Shown: in pieces, positions 16,461-25,863 of the stretch
Layout: each line of letters opens with the position of its first letter
How positions within the stretch are numbered: position 1 is the stretch's first letter
Assembly: GCF_003148825.1 (NCBI RefSeq)
Contig: NZ_QGGZ01000014.1
Span: 1 to 64,000, forward strand
DNA length: 64,000 bases
Direction of reading: 5' to 3'
From: Streptomyces sp. CG 926
GTDB taxonomy: Bacteria; Actinomycetota; Actinomycetes; Streptomycetales; Streptomycetaceae
Made by a program: the position numbers and the translations under genes
Notes under the pieces: generated by a model
What the model was told of the DNA's origin: nothing
Seen by the model: the letters and a program-made list of their open reading frames with translations, nothing else
Databases searched by the model: none

Positions 16461-17594
16461 ATGCGCACACCACCCGTCACGATCATCGGCGCCGGACTCG
16501 GCGGACTCACCCTGGCCCGCGTCCTGCACGTCCACGGGATCCCGGTCACGGTCTACGAGGCCGAGTCCTCCCCCTCGGCTCGCGGGCAGGGCGGGCTTCT
16601 CGACATCCACGACTACAACGGACAGCGCGCCCTCAAGGCCGCCGGACTGATGGACGAGTTCCGCTCCATCGTCCTGGAGGGCCGCCAAGCGCTGCGCGTC
16701 CTCGACACGGACGGGACCGTCCTGCTCGACAAGGCCGACGATGGCACGGGCGGTCGCCCCGAGGTGCAGCGCGGCGAATTACGGCAGATCCTGCTCGACT
16801 CGCTCCCGGCCGGAACAGTCCGGTGGGGACACAAGGCCGCCGGTATCCGCACCCTCGGCGAAGGCCGCCACGAGGTGGAGTTCGACGGCGGCAGCACGGT
16901 CGTCACCGGCCTCCTGGTCGGCGCGGACGGAGCCTGGTCACGGGTCCGGCCGCACCTCTCCGCCGCCACGCCCGAGTACGCCGGCACGTCGACCGTCGAG
17001 ACGTACCTGTTCGACGCCGACGCCCGTCATCCGGCCACCGCGAAGGCGGTCGGCGGCGGGATGCTGATCGTGCCCGCGCCGGGCCGGGAGATCTTCGCCC
17101 ACCGGGAAACCGGGGACACCCTGCACACCTATGCGGCGCTGGCCAGGCCGCTGGACTGGTTCGCCGCCATCGACTTCACCGATGCCGCCGAGGCCACCTC
17201 GCGTATCGCCCGCGAGTTCGACGGCTGGGCACCGGAACTCACCGCTCTGATCACCGACGGCGACACGGCGCCGGTCCTGCGCCACCAGTACGCTCTGCCC
17301 ACCGATCATCGGTGGGACCGGGTGCCGGGGATGACGCTGCTCGGCGACGCCGCCCACCTCGCGCCCCCGAACGGCGACGGCGCCAACCGCGCCATGCTCG
17401 ACGGCGCCGAACTCGGCCAGGCTCTCGCCGCCCACCCCGACGACGTCGAGTTGGCGCTCACCGAGTACGAGCAGGAGATGTTCCGCCGCAGCAGCGAGGT
17501 CGTGATGTTCGATGGTGCCGAGGTCCATGGGATGGACAGCGACGGCAACACGGTCCACGCCATGATCGACATGATCACCAAGAAGCACGGATGA
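16461..17594 (+). CDS. FAD-dependent monooxygenase, TetX-like
   Basis: 377 aa from ATG 16461 with AAGGAG about 10 nt upstream. The Rossmann GxGxxG is VTIIGAGLGGLTLARVL at the N-terminus, followed by an acidic residue in VTVYEAES. The DG motif is LLVGADGAWSRVRPHL at about 150, and the FAD-ribityl GD motif is GMTLLGDAAHLAPPNGDGAN at about 290. The last signature (PPNGDGANRAMLDGAELGQAL) is characteristic of the TetX/TetV-type flavin monooxygenases that hydroxylate tetracyclines and related phenolics. The real substrate is unknown. It is a single gene without neighbouring pathway genes. Confidence 0.88.
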   Translation: MRTPPVTIIGAGLGGLTLARVLHVHGIPVTVYEAESSPSARGQGGLLDIHDYNGQRALKAAGLMDEFRSIVLEGRQALRVLDTDGTVLLDKADDGTGGRPEVQRGELRQILLDSLPAGTVRWGHKAAGIRTLGEGRHEVEFDGGSTVVTGLLVGADGAWSRVRPHLSAATPEYAGTSTVETYLFDADARHPATAKAVGGGMLIVPAPGREIFAHRETGDTLHTYAALARPLDWFAAIDFTDAAEATSRIAREFDGWAPELTALITDGDTAPVLRHQYALPTDHRWDRVPGMTLLGDAAHLAPPNGDGANRAMLDGAELGQALAAHPDDVELALTEYEQEMFRRSSEVVMFDGAEVHGMDSDGNTVHAMIDMITKKHG

Positions 17595-18024
17595 GGCGCC
17601 GGTCGGAGGTGTGGGGGCGGGCCGCAGGACTCCCCTGACGGGATGCCAGGGGCAGGAAGCTGTCGCGTCCGCGCCGCGCCGCGCCTCGTCGGTACGGCAC
17701 GGCGCGGCGCGGGGTCTGCCTCGCTCGGTTCGCGGAGCGTGCTGCCGGCCGCCGGCGTGGTCCGGCGGCCCGTGATTCCTCGTCCTGTGTCAGTAGTCGT
17801 ACCGTCGCACCTGGCCGAGCGCGCGGCCCGGTGCTGCTGCTCAGGCCCGACGGCTGTCCGGCCTGGCCGCCGCGGAGCTCGTGGCGATGGCGGAGTTAGC
17901 GGGGCGGCACCCCCGCCTCCGCGCCACCCATGCTTCGCAGCCCGGCGAGGGCCCCGAGCCCGGTCCCGATCCTGATCCCTGTGCCCCGGCGGACCGTTCA
18001 ACGGCCTGTGCAGCGGCATCGGAC
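17595..18024. other. Intergenic region, possible decayed coding sequence
   Basis: No intact gene. On the minus strand near 17880-17940 a segment (GCEAWVARRRGCRPANSAIA) weakly resembles a LuxR-type helix-turn-helix, but neither flank continues the domain. Confidence 0.4.
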
Positions 18025-18369
18025 TCATGCAGGAGGTACCCCGTCGGACGATCCGGAATCGGCTGCCGCAACGTCGCGCCGGACCTGCCCGACCCACGAA
18101 TCCGATGTCAGGACAGACCACCTCACGTCGATCTCGACTCCGTGGAGGGTCCTTGTAAGGTCCGCCAGCGCGGCAAAAACCGCCACTTGAACGTCCTCGA
18201 CGGCCGCGTCACCAGGCATCGCAACCTTGCCGCATCCGCCACCCGCTTCATCGGCGACGACCGTGTAGGGCCACACGTCGTCCCGACCCGACAGCAGGAT
18301 GATCTCCCTCGGTATACCGAAGTGAGGCTTCTGCCTCTTCGTCGTCTTCGCCTTGGGTCGTCTCGCCAT
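18025..18369 (-). CDS. Small conserved-looking hypothetical protein
   Basis: 114 aa from ATG 18369 (MARRPKAKTTKRQKPHFGIP). The N-terminus is strongly basic; the body (EIILLSGRDDVWPYTVVADE, then DAAVEDVQVAVFAALADLT and VEIDVRWSVLTSDSWVGQVR) has regular alternation typical of a folded domain. Upstream of the ATG the frame is Arg/Pro-rich and not protein-like. No good ribosome-binding site is visible, so ATG 18390 is also possible. Function unknown. It lies 170 bp downstream of another small minus-strand gene. Confidence 0.55.
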   Translation of the reverse strand: MARRPKAKTTKRQKPHFGIPREIILLSGRDDVWPYTVVADEAGGGCGKVAMPGDAAVEDVQVAVFAALADLTRTLHGVEIDVRWSVLTSDSWVGQVRRDVAAADSGSSDGVPPA

Positions 18370-18539
18370 GGCGCAATTCAACCCTGACATCCCCTCTTCC
18401 CCGACCCCGTCGACGCCGAATCCCTGCTGGACCGGACTCATCGACATCGGCCACCAGGTCATCGTGAACGGCCCGGCTACAGCCCCGACAAGCGACCCGA
18501 GAGCCCCATCGACAAGGCCCGAACTGGCCAACCGGCGGA

Positions 18540-18890
18540 TCAGGCTCCTGGCAGATAGGCATCCTGGGACTGCGGATCCCAAACGACGAGGCGGTACTGA
18601 GCAGCAAGTTCCTCGATCGCCCTGAGCGCGGGATCGCTCCTGGCCGAGAAGCTGAGGTGCATGACCACGTGGTCGATACCGATCGACAGCGGCATCGACA
18701 TCCACGGATTGCTCTCGGCATACGGCGGGCGGTCCGGAAAGCGCGCGCGCAGGCAGGCATAGAACCCGATCACCCGCTCGTCAGGCTCGCCCTCGTCGTG
18801 GTCTCCCGAAGTGCACCGCTCATACATCGCTCGCGCGGACACGGCATCCGCCGACGCATCCATCGCAAGAACCGCAAGGTCGAAGCTCAC
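18540..18890 (-). CDS. Conserved hypothetical protein (VSFDLAVLAMD-type)
   Basis: 116 aa from GTG 18890, preceded by GAGGAT at good distance. The sequence starts SFDLAVLAMDASADAVSARA, continues MYERCTSGDHDEGEPDERVI and ends VVWDPQSQDAYLPGA. It has the look of a compact cytoplasmic protein widespread in Streptomyces, with no characterised function that I know. There are no membrane segments. Confidence 0.75.
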   Translation of the reverse strand: MSFDLAVLAMDASADAVSARAMYERCTSGDHDEGEPDERVIGFYACLRARFPDRPPYAESNPWMSMPLSIGIDHVVMHLSFSARSDPALRAIEELAAQYRLVVWDPQSQDAYLPGA

Positions 18891-19528
18891 AATCCCATCC
18901 TCGCACCCCCACCGGAACGGCCGACGGGCGGCTTCCGGAGAGCTGGTCGACCCCCAACAGCCGGCGAACCAGGTGACGTAGACCCTGGGCGACTCCATGG
19001 CAGACGACGCTTCGCCACGCACGACATCGGCATCACTCTCCGATCCGGCGTGACCCGAAGGCTTGCTCCACCCACCGGGCGGTCCGAGCGACCGCGTGGC
19101 AGAGTCCCGGACGGGTCCTGGACGACGCGAGCGGAACGTAATGATCGTCCCACGGGCAGAAGCTCGCAGAGCCGGCAAGGTAGTGGCCTTCCCAGAGGCA
19201 GGTGGCCATGGGGAAGCAAGAGCCCGACCACGTACCCGCTGTCTCCGCCACCGCCGATGTGCAAGTTCACCCCGGCTGAGTCCTCGGCGAAGCATGCCCG
19301 AAACTCCCCTTACAGCACGGGGGCTGCCAGTGCGGATCTCGCCGAGGCAGCCCACACCACCTCCATGGTGCAGGCATCAGCGGCGTTGCCATGCCGGCCC
19401 GGTCGCTGCTCGAACGCTGCGGCACTGGACCGCCAGGAGATGGACATGCCGCCAGGCCGGCTGCACCGATCACCCCTCCAGGCTCAGGATGGAGGTTCAC
19501 GCCTCGTGATCCACAGGAGACGGCTGGC
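18891..19528. other. Intergenic region, no gene supported
   Basis: Several open frames exist on both strands (for example minus 19033-19251, Trp/Cys-containing), but none resembles a known family and none has a convincing start site. Confidence 0.45.
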
Positions 19529-19927
19529 CTAGCCTGCCCGCGGGGTACGGCGGGGCCGAAGCGTTGCGTCCAGGAGAGCCCACAGGCGGCGGCCGTCATC
19601 GGCCAGGTCGTCGCCGCAACTGTCGACGGTGGCCAGGGCCTGGAGCGCGGCGAAGACCTCGCCCTCGGGCGCGGCGCCGGGCTGGTGGCTGAGGGCGACC
19701 ACCAGGATCTTCTCCGCCTGGTCGGCGAGGTGGACGCTGACGCGGCGTCCACCGTCCTTCACGGCCGCGGTGACCAAGACCTTCACCGCGGATTCCATGT
19801 CCTGCTCGTCCAAGTCCGGAAGGCTCCACCCCCGAACCACAGCCAGGGCTTGGACCGCGGCCTTCGCAGGCGCCCACTCGTCCGCGCGGAACGTCAGCGC
19901 CGCCGTCTGTCGGTTCCGGATCCGCAT
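19529..19927 (-). CDS. Hypothetical protein with anti-sigma/ATPase-like repeat pattern
   Basis: 132 aa if started at ATG 19927 (MRIRNRQTAALTFRADEWAP). The frame is open further upstream but Pro/Ser-rich. The body (ESAVKVLVTAAVKDGGRRVSVHLADQAEKILVVALSHQPG) resembles the N-box part of GHKL-type ATPase folds common in Streptomyces, but the conserved Asn and the G-box are missing (VTAAVKDGG replaces the usual VTNAVxH). It would therefore be a non-ATP-binding relative or unrelated. Start and function are uncertain. Confidence 0.5.
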   Translation of the reverse strand: MRIRNRQTAALTFRADEWAPAKAAVQALAVVRGWSLPDLDEQDMESAVKVLVTAAVKDGGRRVSVHLADQAEKILVVALSHQPGAAPEGEVFAALQALATVDSCGDDLADDGRRLWALLDATLRPRRTPRAG

Positions 19928-20423
19928 ACGCGGCCGGGGCAAGCCGGGCAGCTGGCCTCCGGAACCCACGGCCGGCTGCGATCGAGGTGACCCCGCCGAA
20001 TTCCGGTGCGACGTAAGCGACTTCGGCGGATCCGTCGGAGACAGCTTGGGCCCATTGCCCTCGGAACTGGTCAACTCGTTCTCCTCGCAGCGTGCATCAG
20101 AGGCTCCACCATCCTGGCAGGGTCCTTCCACCATCGGGAGCGAATCATCCGGCCCCAAGCCGACCGCTCCCCCCAGCACGCCCTGCCGCAAGGGATCCAG
20201 TGCCCTCACAGGGCGACGACGGGGTCAGCCGAAAGGGTGCGTGAGAAGACCGCATTGGTACCCCGTCAGCAGGCTGAGAAGGCTGCGATTCCGCACGGGC
20301 CTCGTCCGCGTCGCGAGACCAGGCTCGCGGTCGACTTGGTCGGTGAGGTGGAATGGGTGCTCTCGGTATCGCGGGCGGGCGGGTGGTAGAACGGAGTGCG
20401 GGGTGGGGACGATCCTCAAGGGC
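19928..20423. other. Intergenic region between divergent genes
   Basis: No coding signal strong enough to report. Promoters for 19927 (minus) and 20424 (plus) must lie here. Confidence 0.45.
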
Positions 20424-20852
20424 ATGAGCAGTGTTCGGTGGCATGAGTTGACGCACGCATACGGGTCAGCGGCGGAGGTTCCGGGCCGGCTGTCGCGGAT
20501 AGCGTGGGGTGACGCCCGGACCAGTGCTTCGGCGTTGACCGACCTCGGTCTGTGGCTCGGTGAGCCGGCTGTCTTCGACGCGACCGTCGCAACGGTTCCG
20601 TTCTTGTGGGATCTCGCGGTGACCGACTCCGTCACCGGTCGGTCCGGCGTGATCGAGTTGCTGCAGACGATCCTCGAACACGCCAACCCTCCGCACATGG
20701 AAGTGCAGCGCGCGGCTCACCGTGCCGTGCTTGAGGGCAGGAGTACGGCAGAGAAGCTGGCCGGTGACGGAAATGCCGCAGTCAGGACAGCGGCTCGCGA
20801 GCTGGTGACCGCGATCGACAGCCACGTCTGCGAGTCCTGCCGTCCGGCCTGA
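20424..20852 (+). CDS. Small helical-repeat (HEAT-like) hypothetical protein
   Basis: 142 aa from ATG 20424 (MSSVRWHELTHAYGSAAEVP). Alternating helices are seen: ASALTDLGLWLGEPAVFDATVA, VPFLWDLAVTDS, GVIELLQTILEHA, HRAVLEGRSTAEKL, AVRTAARELVTAID. This is like the short HEAT/armadillo-type proteins annotated in many Streptomyces genomes. There is no enzymatic motif; protein binding is the likely role. AAGGG lies directly upstream, and GATCCT 7 nt before the ATG could also make the message leaderless. Confidence 0.7.
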   Translation: MSSVRWHELTHAYGSAAEVPGRLSRIAWGDARTSASALTDLGLWLGEPAVFDATVATVPFLWDLAVTDSVTGRSGVIELLQTILEHANPPHMEVQRAAHRAVLEGRSTAEKLAGDGNAAVRTAARELVTAIDSHVCESCRPA

Positions 20853-21232
20853 TCGATGGCAGCCTGTCGCTCCTGCGCCCGGTCCGCCCGCCCCGCCATG
20901 CAGTCGCGTGGTGTACGCCACCCACTTGATGCCTCATACGCGGGGCTCCGGGGGGCCGCTGGGCGAGGATCACGCCGGCCGGTCGGGGCTTCTACGGCCA
21001 AGGCCGGCCGCCTGGCCGCCGAACGGCGAAGCCTCAGCTCACAAGCCCCGCTAGGACGGATCGGCCGGACAACTCGTGCTTTCTCGCCTGCCGTTCCTGC
21101 ATGAGCGCCCATCGCCAGAGCCTCATGGTCCACTCCCCCGTCTGATCGTCGCACCGGCTGAGTACGATCGCCTACGCCGGTCCGAGTACGCGAGCGGTTT
21201 CCCGGCACGGGCTGCACCGGAAGGGTGGAGAC
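20853..21232. other. Intergenic region
   Basis: No gene recognised. The last ~20 bp carry the GGTGGAG ribosome-binding site of the lipoprotein gene. Confidence 0.5.
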
Positions 21233-21967
21233 ATGCGACGACTGCTCTGGCTCGCCCCACTGTTGCTGTTCACCGTCGGCTGCGGGGTCGTGCAGTCCTC
21301 CAACGGCGAGGCGACGGACGCCGCACGCGAAGCGGCCAGGAGAGTGGGCGAACGGCTCTACGGCCAGCGTCCGCGCACGGCGGAGGAGGTCGGGCGTTCC
21401 GCTTCCGACATCGACGGCGTGGAGGTCATGCGGGTGACGGGTACCTCGACGCACGACGGGGACGGCGTCGACGTGGTCGTACGCACGTCCGGTTCGGCGT
21501 ACAACAGTTGGTTCGACATCGAGAAGGTCACCGTGCTGCGCTGTTTCGCCGTGCGGGTGTCGCCCACCTCGAAATGGCGTGCCGATCCCCGGGACGTGGA
21601 CTGCCCGGACAGCCCTCCGCTGACTTTCGCCCCCGCACCCGAACCACCCCGGCTACCGACCGAGGAGCTCCGCGCGAAGCTTCCCCGGGTCCCGGAGGGC
21701 GGGCGGGTAGACGAGGCCGAGGTGCACCGTACGCTCGCCGCCTTGGGCCTGGATCCGGCGATCCTTACCGAGGTGAAGGCGGAGGGCGGCCGGGTCGGCG
21801 TTCTCCTGTCGGTGAAGGGCAACCACTTCGACGCCCAGGACTGCCTTCTTGCCCGCGTGAGCCCCGGCGCCACCGAGGTATGGGTGCCGCCCCGGATCCA
21901 GCGGATGCCGGGAGAGGGCGGCTGCACTGTCGTCAACGCCCTGAACCCGGCGCCGCCACCGCACTGA
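21233..21967 (+). CDS. Putative lipoprotein, unknown function
   Basis: 244 aa. The N-terminus MRRLLWLAPLLLFTVGCGVV is a class II signal with lipobox FTVGC, so Cys17 should be lipidated. Two similar-length globular halves are separated by a Pro-rich hinge (PPLTFAPAPEPPRLPTEELR). Internal cysteine pairs (VLRCFAV/VDCPDS and AQDCLLA/GGCTVV) suggest disulfides. No family recognised. It is followed after about 200 bp by an ECF sigma gene on the same strand. Confidence 0.8.
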   Translation: MRRLLWLAPLLLFTVGCGVVQSSNGEATDAAREAARRVGERLYGQRPRTAEEVGRSASDIDGVEVMRVTGTSTHDGDGVDVVVRTSGSAYNSWFDIEKVTVLRCFAVRVSPTSKWRADPRDVDCPDSPPLTFAPAPEPPRLPTEELRAKLPRVPEGGRVDEAEVHRTLAALGLDPAILTEVKAEGGRVGVLLSVKGNHFDAQDCLLARVSPGATEVWVPPRIQRMPGEGGCTVVNALNPAPPPH

Positions 21968-22175
21968 ACGGGGCCGCCGGTGCTCGCCGCACTGCCACTG
22001 CGATGGCGCAACGCACTCAGCTCGCGGGCCCTACGAGCCGCTGCGGGTTTCGAGACGTGCCGCGGGGTCAGCCCACGCGGGCACCGGACTTCGCGTTCGG
22101 ACCCGGCCCTCCGGGCCTCCGCGCCTCCGGACTTCCGCCGGTGACCTGGAACTTTTCTACCTGAAGGAGTGCGTC

Positions 22176-23156
22176 ATGGGGGATGTCGCGGCGGTCGGCG
22201 CAGCGGTGGAAGGGCTTGAGGAGTTCCGCGGGGAGCTGACCGGGTACTGCTACAGGATGTTGGGCTCCTACGCCGAGGCCGAGGACGCCGTGCAGGAGAC
22301 CATGGTCCGGGCGTGGCGGGGCATGGACCGGTTCGACGGCCGGTCGGCGCTGCGGACGTGGGTGTACCGCATCGCCACCAACGTCTGCCTGGACACACTG
22401 GCTTCGGGGAAGCGGCGGGCGCTGCCGATGGACCTGTCCGGGCCGAGCGAGGGCAGCGCGCCGCCGGCGCTCCCGGAGGACGCCGCCCTCTGGGTGGAAC
22501 CCTGCCCCGGCAGCGATCCTGAGGCCGCCGCGACGTCCGGCGAGTCGGTGCGGCTGGCGTTCGTCGCCATGCTGCAGCGCCTGCCGCCCAGGCAGCGGGC
22601 CACGCTGATCCTGCGGGACATCCTCGACTTCTCGGCGCGTGAGGTCGCCGACCTGCACGGTTCTACCGTCGCCTCGGCCAACAGCGCCTTGCAGCGGGCC
22701 CGTAGCACCCTGACCGACCGCTGCCGGGCGACGCAGGTACCGGCCGCCCTGCCGTGCGACGACAGGATGCACAGGCTGCTGGCCGAGCGGTACGCCGCGG
22801 CCTTCTCCCGCTATGACATGGAGGAGCTGAACATGCTCCTCCACGTCGACGCCACGCTGTGCCTGCCCCCGTACGCGAAGTGGATGCGCGGTGTCCCCGA
22901 CATCCAGGCGTGGCTCACCGGCCCGGCGATCGGCTGCCGTGGCTCGCGGCTGGTCCCGACGGCGGCCAACGGCTGCCCCGCTTTCGGCCAGTACCGCCCC
23001 CACCCGGACGGCACCGGCTACCTTCCCTGGGCCCTTCAGGTCGTCGAAGTCTCCGGCGACCTGATCACCGGCATCACGGCCTTCCGTGACACCGAGCGTC
23101 TGTTTCCGCTCTTCGGTCTGCCGGACCGCTTGGACCAGGAGCCCACTGTTCCGTGA
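22176..23156 (+). CDS. ECF RNA polymerase sigma factor with SnoaL-like C-terminal domain
   Basis: 326 aa from ATG 22176 with AAGGAG upstream. Sigma region 2: EEFRGELTGYCYRMLGSYAEAEDAVQETMVRAWRG, through WVYRIATNVCLDTL. Region 4: LQRLPPRQRATLILRDILDFSAREVADLHGSTVASANSALQRAR. A ~110-residue SnoaL-like tail follows (AERYAAAFSRYDMEELNMLLHVDATLCLPPYAKWMRG). This domain order matches the SigX5/TIGR02960-type ECF sigma factors, where the tail, instead of an anti-sigma factor, modulates activity. No anti-sigma gene is adjacent, consistent with that. Confidence 0.9.
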   Translation: MGDVAAVGAAVEGLEEFRGELTGYCYRMLGSYAEAEDAVQETMVRAWRGMDRFDGRSALRTWVYRIATNVCLDTLASGKRRALPMDLSGPSEGSAPPALPEDAALWVEPCPGSDPEAAATSGESVRLAFVAMLQRLPPRQRATLILRDILDFSAREVADLHGSTVASANSALQRARSTLTDRCRATQVPAALPCDDRMHRLLAERYAAAFSRYDMEELNMLLHVDATLCLPPYAKWMRGVPDIQAWLTGPAIGCRGSRLVPTAANGCPAFGQYRPHPDGTGYLPWALQVVEVSGDLITGITAFRDTERLFPLFGLPDRLDQEPTVP

Positions 23157-23305
23157 GGCGCCGCACGGCGTCCACCGCTCCTACGTCGTCACGGGGACCG
23201 GCGACGGCGGCCTGACCGTGTACCCCCGGCGGTGATCGGTGGCGCGCGGACCCTCTTCGGCCTCTCCGGAACGGAGTGGTTGCGGCTCGGCCGCTGCGCC
23301 GCGCC

Positions 23306-23821
23306 TCAGCCGCGCAGCAGCCGTTGACGGCGTTCCGCTGCCTGTGGGTCCTCGTCATGGCCGGCGCGAGGTGTCGGGGCGGGCACGGGCAGTCGGTCGG
23401 GCGACGGCCATGCGGTGATCAGGTACTGCTCGCCGGATAGGGCGTTGAAGCCATCGGGCTCGAGGCTACGGCCTCGGGCCTTGACCTCCACCACGTACCA
23501 GCCGGGTCCGCCGGTACTGAGGAGGGGGAGGTGCTCGTCCGGGCCGTGGGTGAGTGATTCGACGCGGAGCCGTCCTTCAGGTGCGCAGATCCGCGAACGG
23601 GCGGTCTCCTCCCAGCTCCCGGCCTCAGGGGCCGGTGCCTCGTCGAGAGCGTGTACCCGCACCTGCACCCCACCGGTGTTGATGCCGGTGACGACGAGAG
23701 CGCCTTGCTCCATCGTCACGAGGAATCCCTGGGACCGGTCCGCGGTCTCGATCGGTATCCTGCCGGCGTCGAGGATGCCGAAAACGCCTTCGTTGACGAA
23801 GAGCCGGGCTGCTGCTGTCAT
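23306..23821 (-). CDS. Conserved hypothetical protein
   Basis: 171 aa from ATG 23821, preceded by GGGAGG at 5 nt. The sequence is beta-rich (LFVNEGVFGILDAGRIPIET, GALVVTGINTGGVQVRVHAL, GPGWYVVEVKARGRSL), without signal peptide, ending in a charged tail (AERRQRLLRG). It looks like a single-domain cytoplasmic beta-sandwich protein; no function recognised. It is divergent from the 23913 gene, 91 bp away. Confidence 0.75.
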   Translation of the reverse strand: MTAAARLFVNEGVFGILDAGRIPIETADRSQGFLVTMEQGALVVTGINTGGVQVRVHALDEAPAPEAGSWEETARSRICAPEGRLRVESLTHGPDEHLPLLSTGGPGWYVVEVKARGRSLEPDGFNALSGEQYLITAWPSPDRLPVPAPTPRAGHDEDPQAAERRQRLLRG

Positions 23822-23912
23822 CCGTACCTCCCGGTGCACGGGGAACCTGCGCGAACTGGGGCCCGTGCCACCCTACGAGGGGTGGTCCCCCCCGCTTGGA
23901 TACGGTGGCGGT

Positions 23913-24302
23913 ATGACTTCGACCCTGCGGCACCCCCGACCTGGGTTCATATGGGATTGGTGGGCGGTGGACGCTCAGGGTTTTCTCGTGCAGTTCAGCT
24001 GCGGCCCGGCTCCCGAGCACCTGCTGGCCCACCTGGAGCGCGTCGACGCCGCAGCCGCCTGGGCGGAGGAGAACTGCCCCACGTGGTTCGGCGATGGTCC
24101 ACCGCCACTGCACGCCTTCAGCTGTGACGGCGAGGTGCCGACCTACACCCGCAACGGTGTCCCGGGCGCCCCGTTGCGGGCGTCCGACGCACCAGCGGTC
24201 ATCGCGGACGTCGCGGCCCTGGTCGAGCTGCGGCGGGCGGTGGGAGACGCCTGGACGATCTACCTCGACGAGGGATGGGTGCCGGCCGCTCCGCTGCCCT
24301 AG
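23913..24302 (+). CDS. Conserved hypothetical protein
   Basis: 129 aa from ATG 23913 (MTSTLRHPRPGFIWDWWAVD). The fold appears alpha+beta: DAQGFLVQFSCGPAPEHLLAHL, VDAAAAWAEEN, LHAFSCDGEVPTYTRNG, WTIYLDEGWVPAAPLP. No motif of known function. No Shine-Dalgarno sequence precedes the ATG; TACGGT (23901-23906) six bases before it suggests a leaderless transcript. The gene is convergent with the gltD-like gene. Confidence 0.72.
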   Translation: MTSTLRHPRPGFIWDWWAVDAQGFLVQFSCGPAPEHLLAHLERVDAAAAWAEENCPTWFGDGPPPLHAFSCDGEVPTYTRNGVPGAPLRASDAPAVIADVAALVELRRAVGDAWTIYLDEGWVPAAPLP

Positions 24303-24351
24303 CCTGCCGACGTCAAGGCCGCGAGTCGGGAGTCGGCCCGGACGGCCGCCG

Positions 24352-25863
24352 TCAGAGCCCGTAGCGCATGCGCCCCAGAGCCGTCATCGGCCGGTCGTGC
24401 GCGGCGACCGGGGCCGGGAGGCAGGTGGACCCGGTCAGGTACCGGTCGACGGCGGCGGCCGCCGCACGGCCCTCGGCGATGGCCCACACCACCAGCGACT
24501 GCCCTCGGCCCGCGTCACCCGCGACGAACACTCCCGGGGCCTGTCCGCCGGCCGCCGCGAAGCCCGCGTCCCGGGCGAAGTTGCCGCGCTCGTCGAGCTC
24601 CAGTGCCAGCTGCTCGCGCAGGCCACCGGCCCGCTCGGGGCCAGAGAAGCCGAGGGCCAGCAGGACCAGGCCGGCCGGTATGACGTCCTCGGTCCCGGTC
24701 AGGGGGCTGCGGCCCACCGGCTCGACGGCGGTCAGGTGCAGCGCCCGTACCCGGCCCGCCTCGTCCCCCTCGAAGCGCAGCGTGGCGCGGGCGAACAGCC
24801 GGGGGTCGCGTCCCGCGCGTCCGCGGGCCTCTTCGTGGGCGTGCGAGATGCGGTACGTCCTCGGGTACACCGGCCAGGGCTCGTCGTCGGGTCGGCCCGC
24901 GCCGGGTTCCGGGTTGATGTCGAGCTGGAGCACGGAGACCGCGCCCTGCCGCAAGGCCGTTCCGAGGCAGTCGGAGCCGGTGTCTCCGCCGCCCACGATG
25001 ACCACGTGCCTGCCTTCGGCGGTGACGGGCGACACGGCGTAGTCGCCCTCCCGTACCCGGTTCGCGCAGGTCAGGTAGTCCATGGCTTGATGGATACCGT
25101 GCAGCGAACGGCCCGGGACCGGCAGCTCACGACGCTCGCCGGCCCCGACCGCGACGACGACGGCGTCGCACCGGCCGCGCAGCTCGTCGGCGCCGGTACC
25201 GACGGCGCCGCCGATGTCCGCACCCGTGACGAACACCGTGCCCTCGCCCCGCATCTGCTCGATACGGCGGTCCAGGTGGGACTTCTCCATCTTGAACTCG
25301 GGGATGCCGTAGCGCAGCATGCCGCCGATCCGGTCGGCCCGCTCGTGGACCGTGACGCGGTGGCCGGCCCGGGTCAGCTGCTGCGCCGCGGCCAGGCCGG
25401 CGGGGCCGGAGCCTATGACGGCCACCGCTCTGCCGCTGCGCTTCTCCGCCGGCCTGGGTGTCATGTAGCCGCGCCGTCGGCCCTCGTCCGCGATCGCCTG
25501 CTCGACGTTCTTGATGGTCACCGGGTCGGCGTTGATCGTGAGGACGCACGCGTCCTCGCAGGGGGCCGGGCAGAGTCTGCCCGTGACCTCCGGGAAGTTG
25601 TTGGTCGCGTGGAGCCGCTCGTAGGCCGCGTGCCAGTCGCCGCGGGCGGCGTACGCGTTCCACTCGGGGATGAGGTTTCCCAGGGGGCAGCCGGTGTGGC
25701 AGAACGGTATGCCGCAGTCCATGCAGCGATCGGCCTGCCGGGAGACGAGCGGGAGCAGTGCCTGGCCCGCGTAGACCTCGTGCCAGTCGCCGAGTCGTTG
25801 CTCGACGGGGCGGGCCGGGACGGCCTCTCGGGGGATCCTGAGGAAGCCGAACGGATCGGTCAC
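24352..25863 (-). CDS. Glutamate synthase small-subunit (GltD)-like oxidoreductase, orphan
   Basis: 503 aa from GTG 25863 with GGGAGG 7 nt upstream. The N-terminal Fe-S domain has the two Cys clusters CMDCGIPFCHTGCPLGN and CPAPCEDACV. The FAD-binding Rossmann is AVIGSGPAGLAAAQQL (about 145), with GGMLRYGIPEFKMEK after it. The NADPH-binding motif is VVIVGGGDTGSDCLGTA (about 285). The C-terminal FAD contact is GVFVAGDAGRGQSLVVWAIAEGR. GltD passes NADPH electrons to GltB. No gltB lies in the window, so this copy either works with an unlinked partner or serves another electron acceptor. Confidence 0.92.
   Translation of the reverse strand: MTDPFGFLRIPREAVPARPVEQRLGDWHEVYAGQALLPLVSRQADRCMDCGIPFCHTGCPLGNLIPEWNAYAARGDWHAAYERLHATNNFPEVTGRLCPAPCEDACVLTINADPVTIKNVEQAIADEGRRRGYMTPRPAEKRSGRAVAVIGSGPAGLAAAQQLTRAGHRVTVHERADRIGGMLRYGIPEFKMEKSHLDRRIEQMRGEGTVFVTGADIGGAVGTGADELRGRCDAVVVAVGAGERRELPVPGRSLHGIHQAMDYLTCANRVREGDYAVSPVTAEGRHVVIVGGGDTGSDCLGTALRQGAVSVLQLDINPEPGAGRPDDEPWPVYPRTYRISHAHEEARGRAGRDPRLFARATLRFEGDEAGRVRALHLTAVEPVGRSPLTGTEDVIPAGLVLLALGFSGPERAGGLREQLALELDERGNFARDAGFAAAGGQAPGVFVAGDAGRGQSLVVWAIAEGRAAAAAVDRYLTGSTCLPAPVAAHDRPMTALGRMRYGL

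Noticed and set aside
17841..18071. LuxR-type HTH gene on the minus strand
   Set aside because: Only about 20 residues resemble the HTH; neither the recognition helix nor the rest of a regulator is present in any frame.
19033..19251. 72-aa minus ORF with Trp/Cys residues, possible transposase end
   Set aside because: No DDE or HTH motif and no inverted repeats around it.
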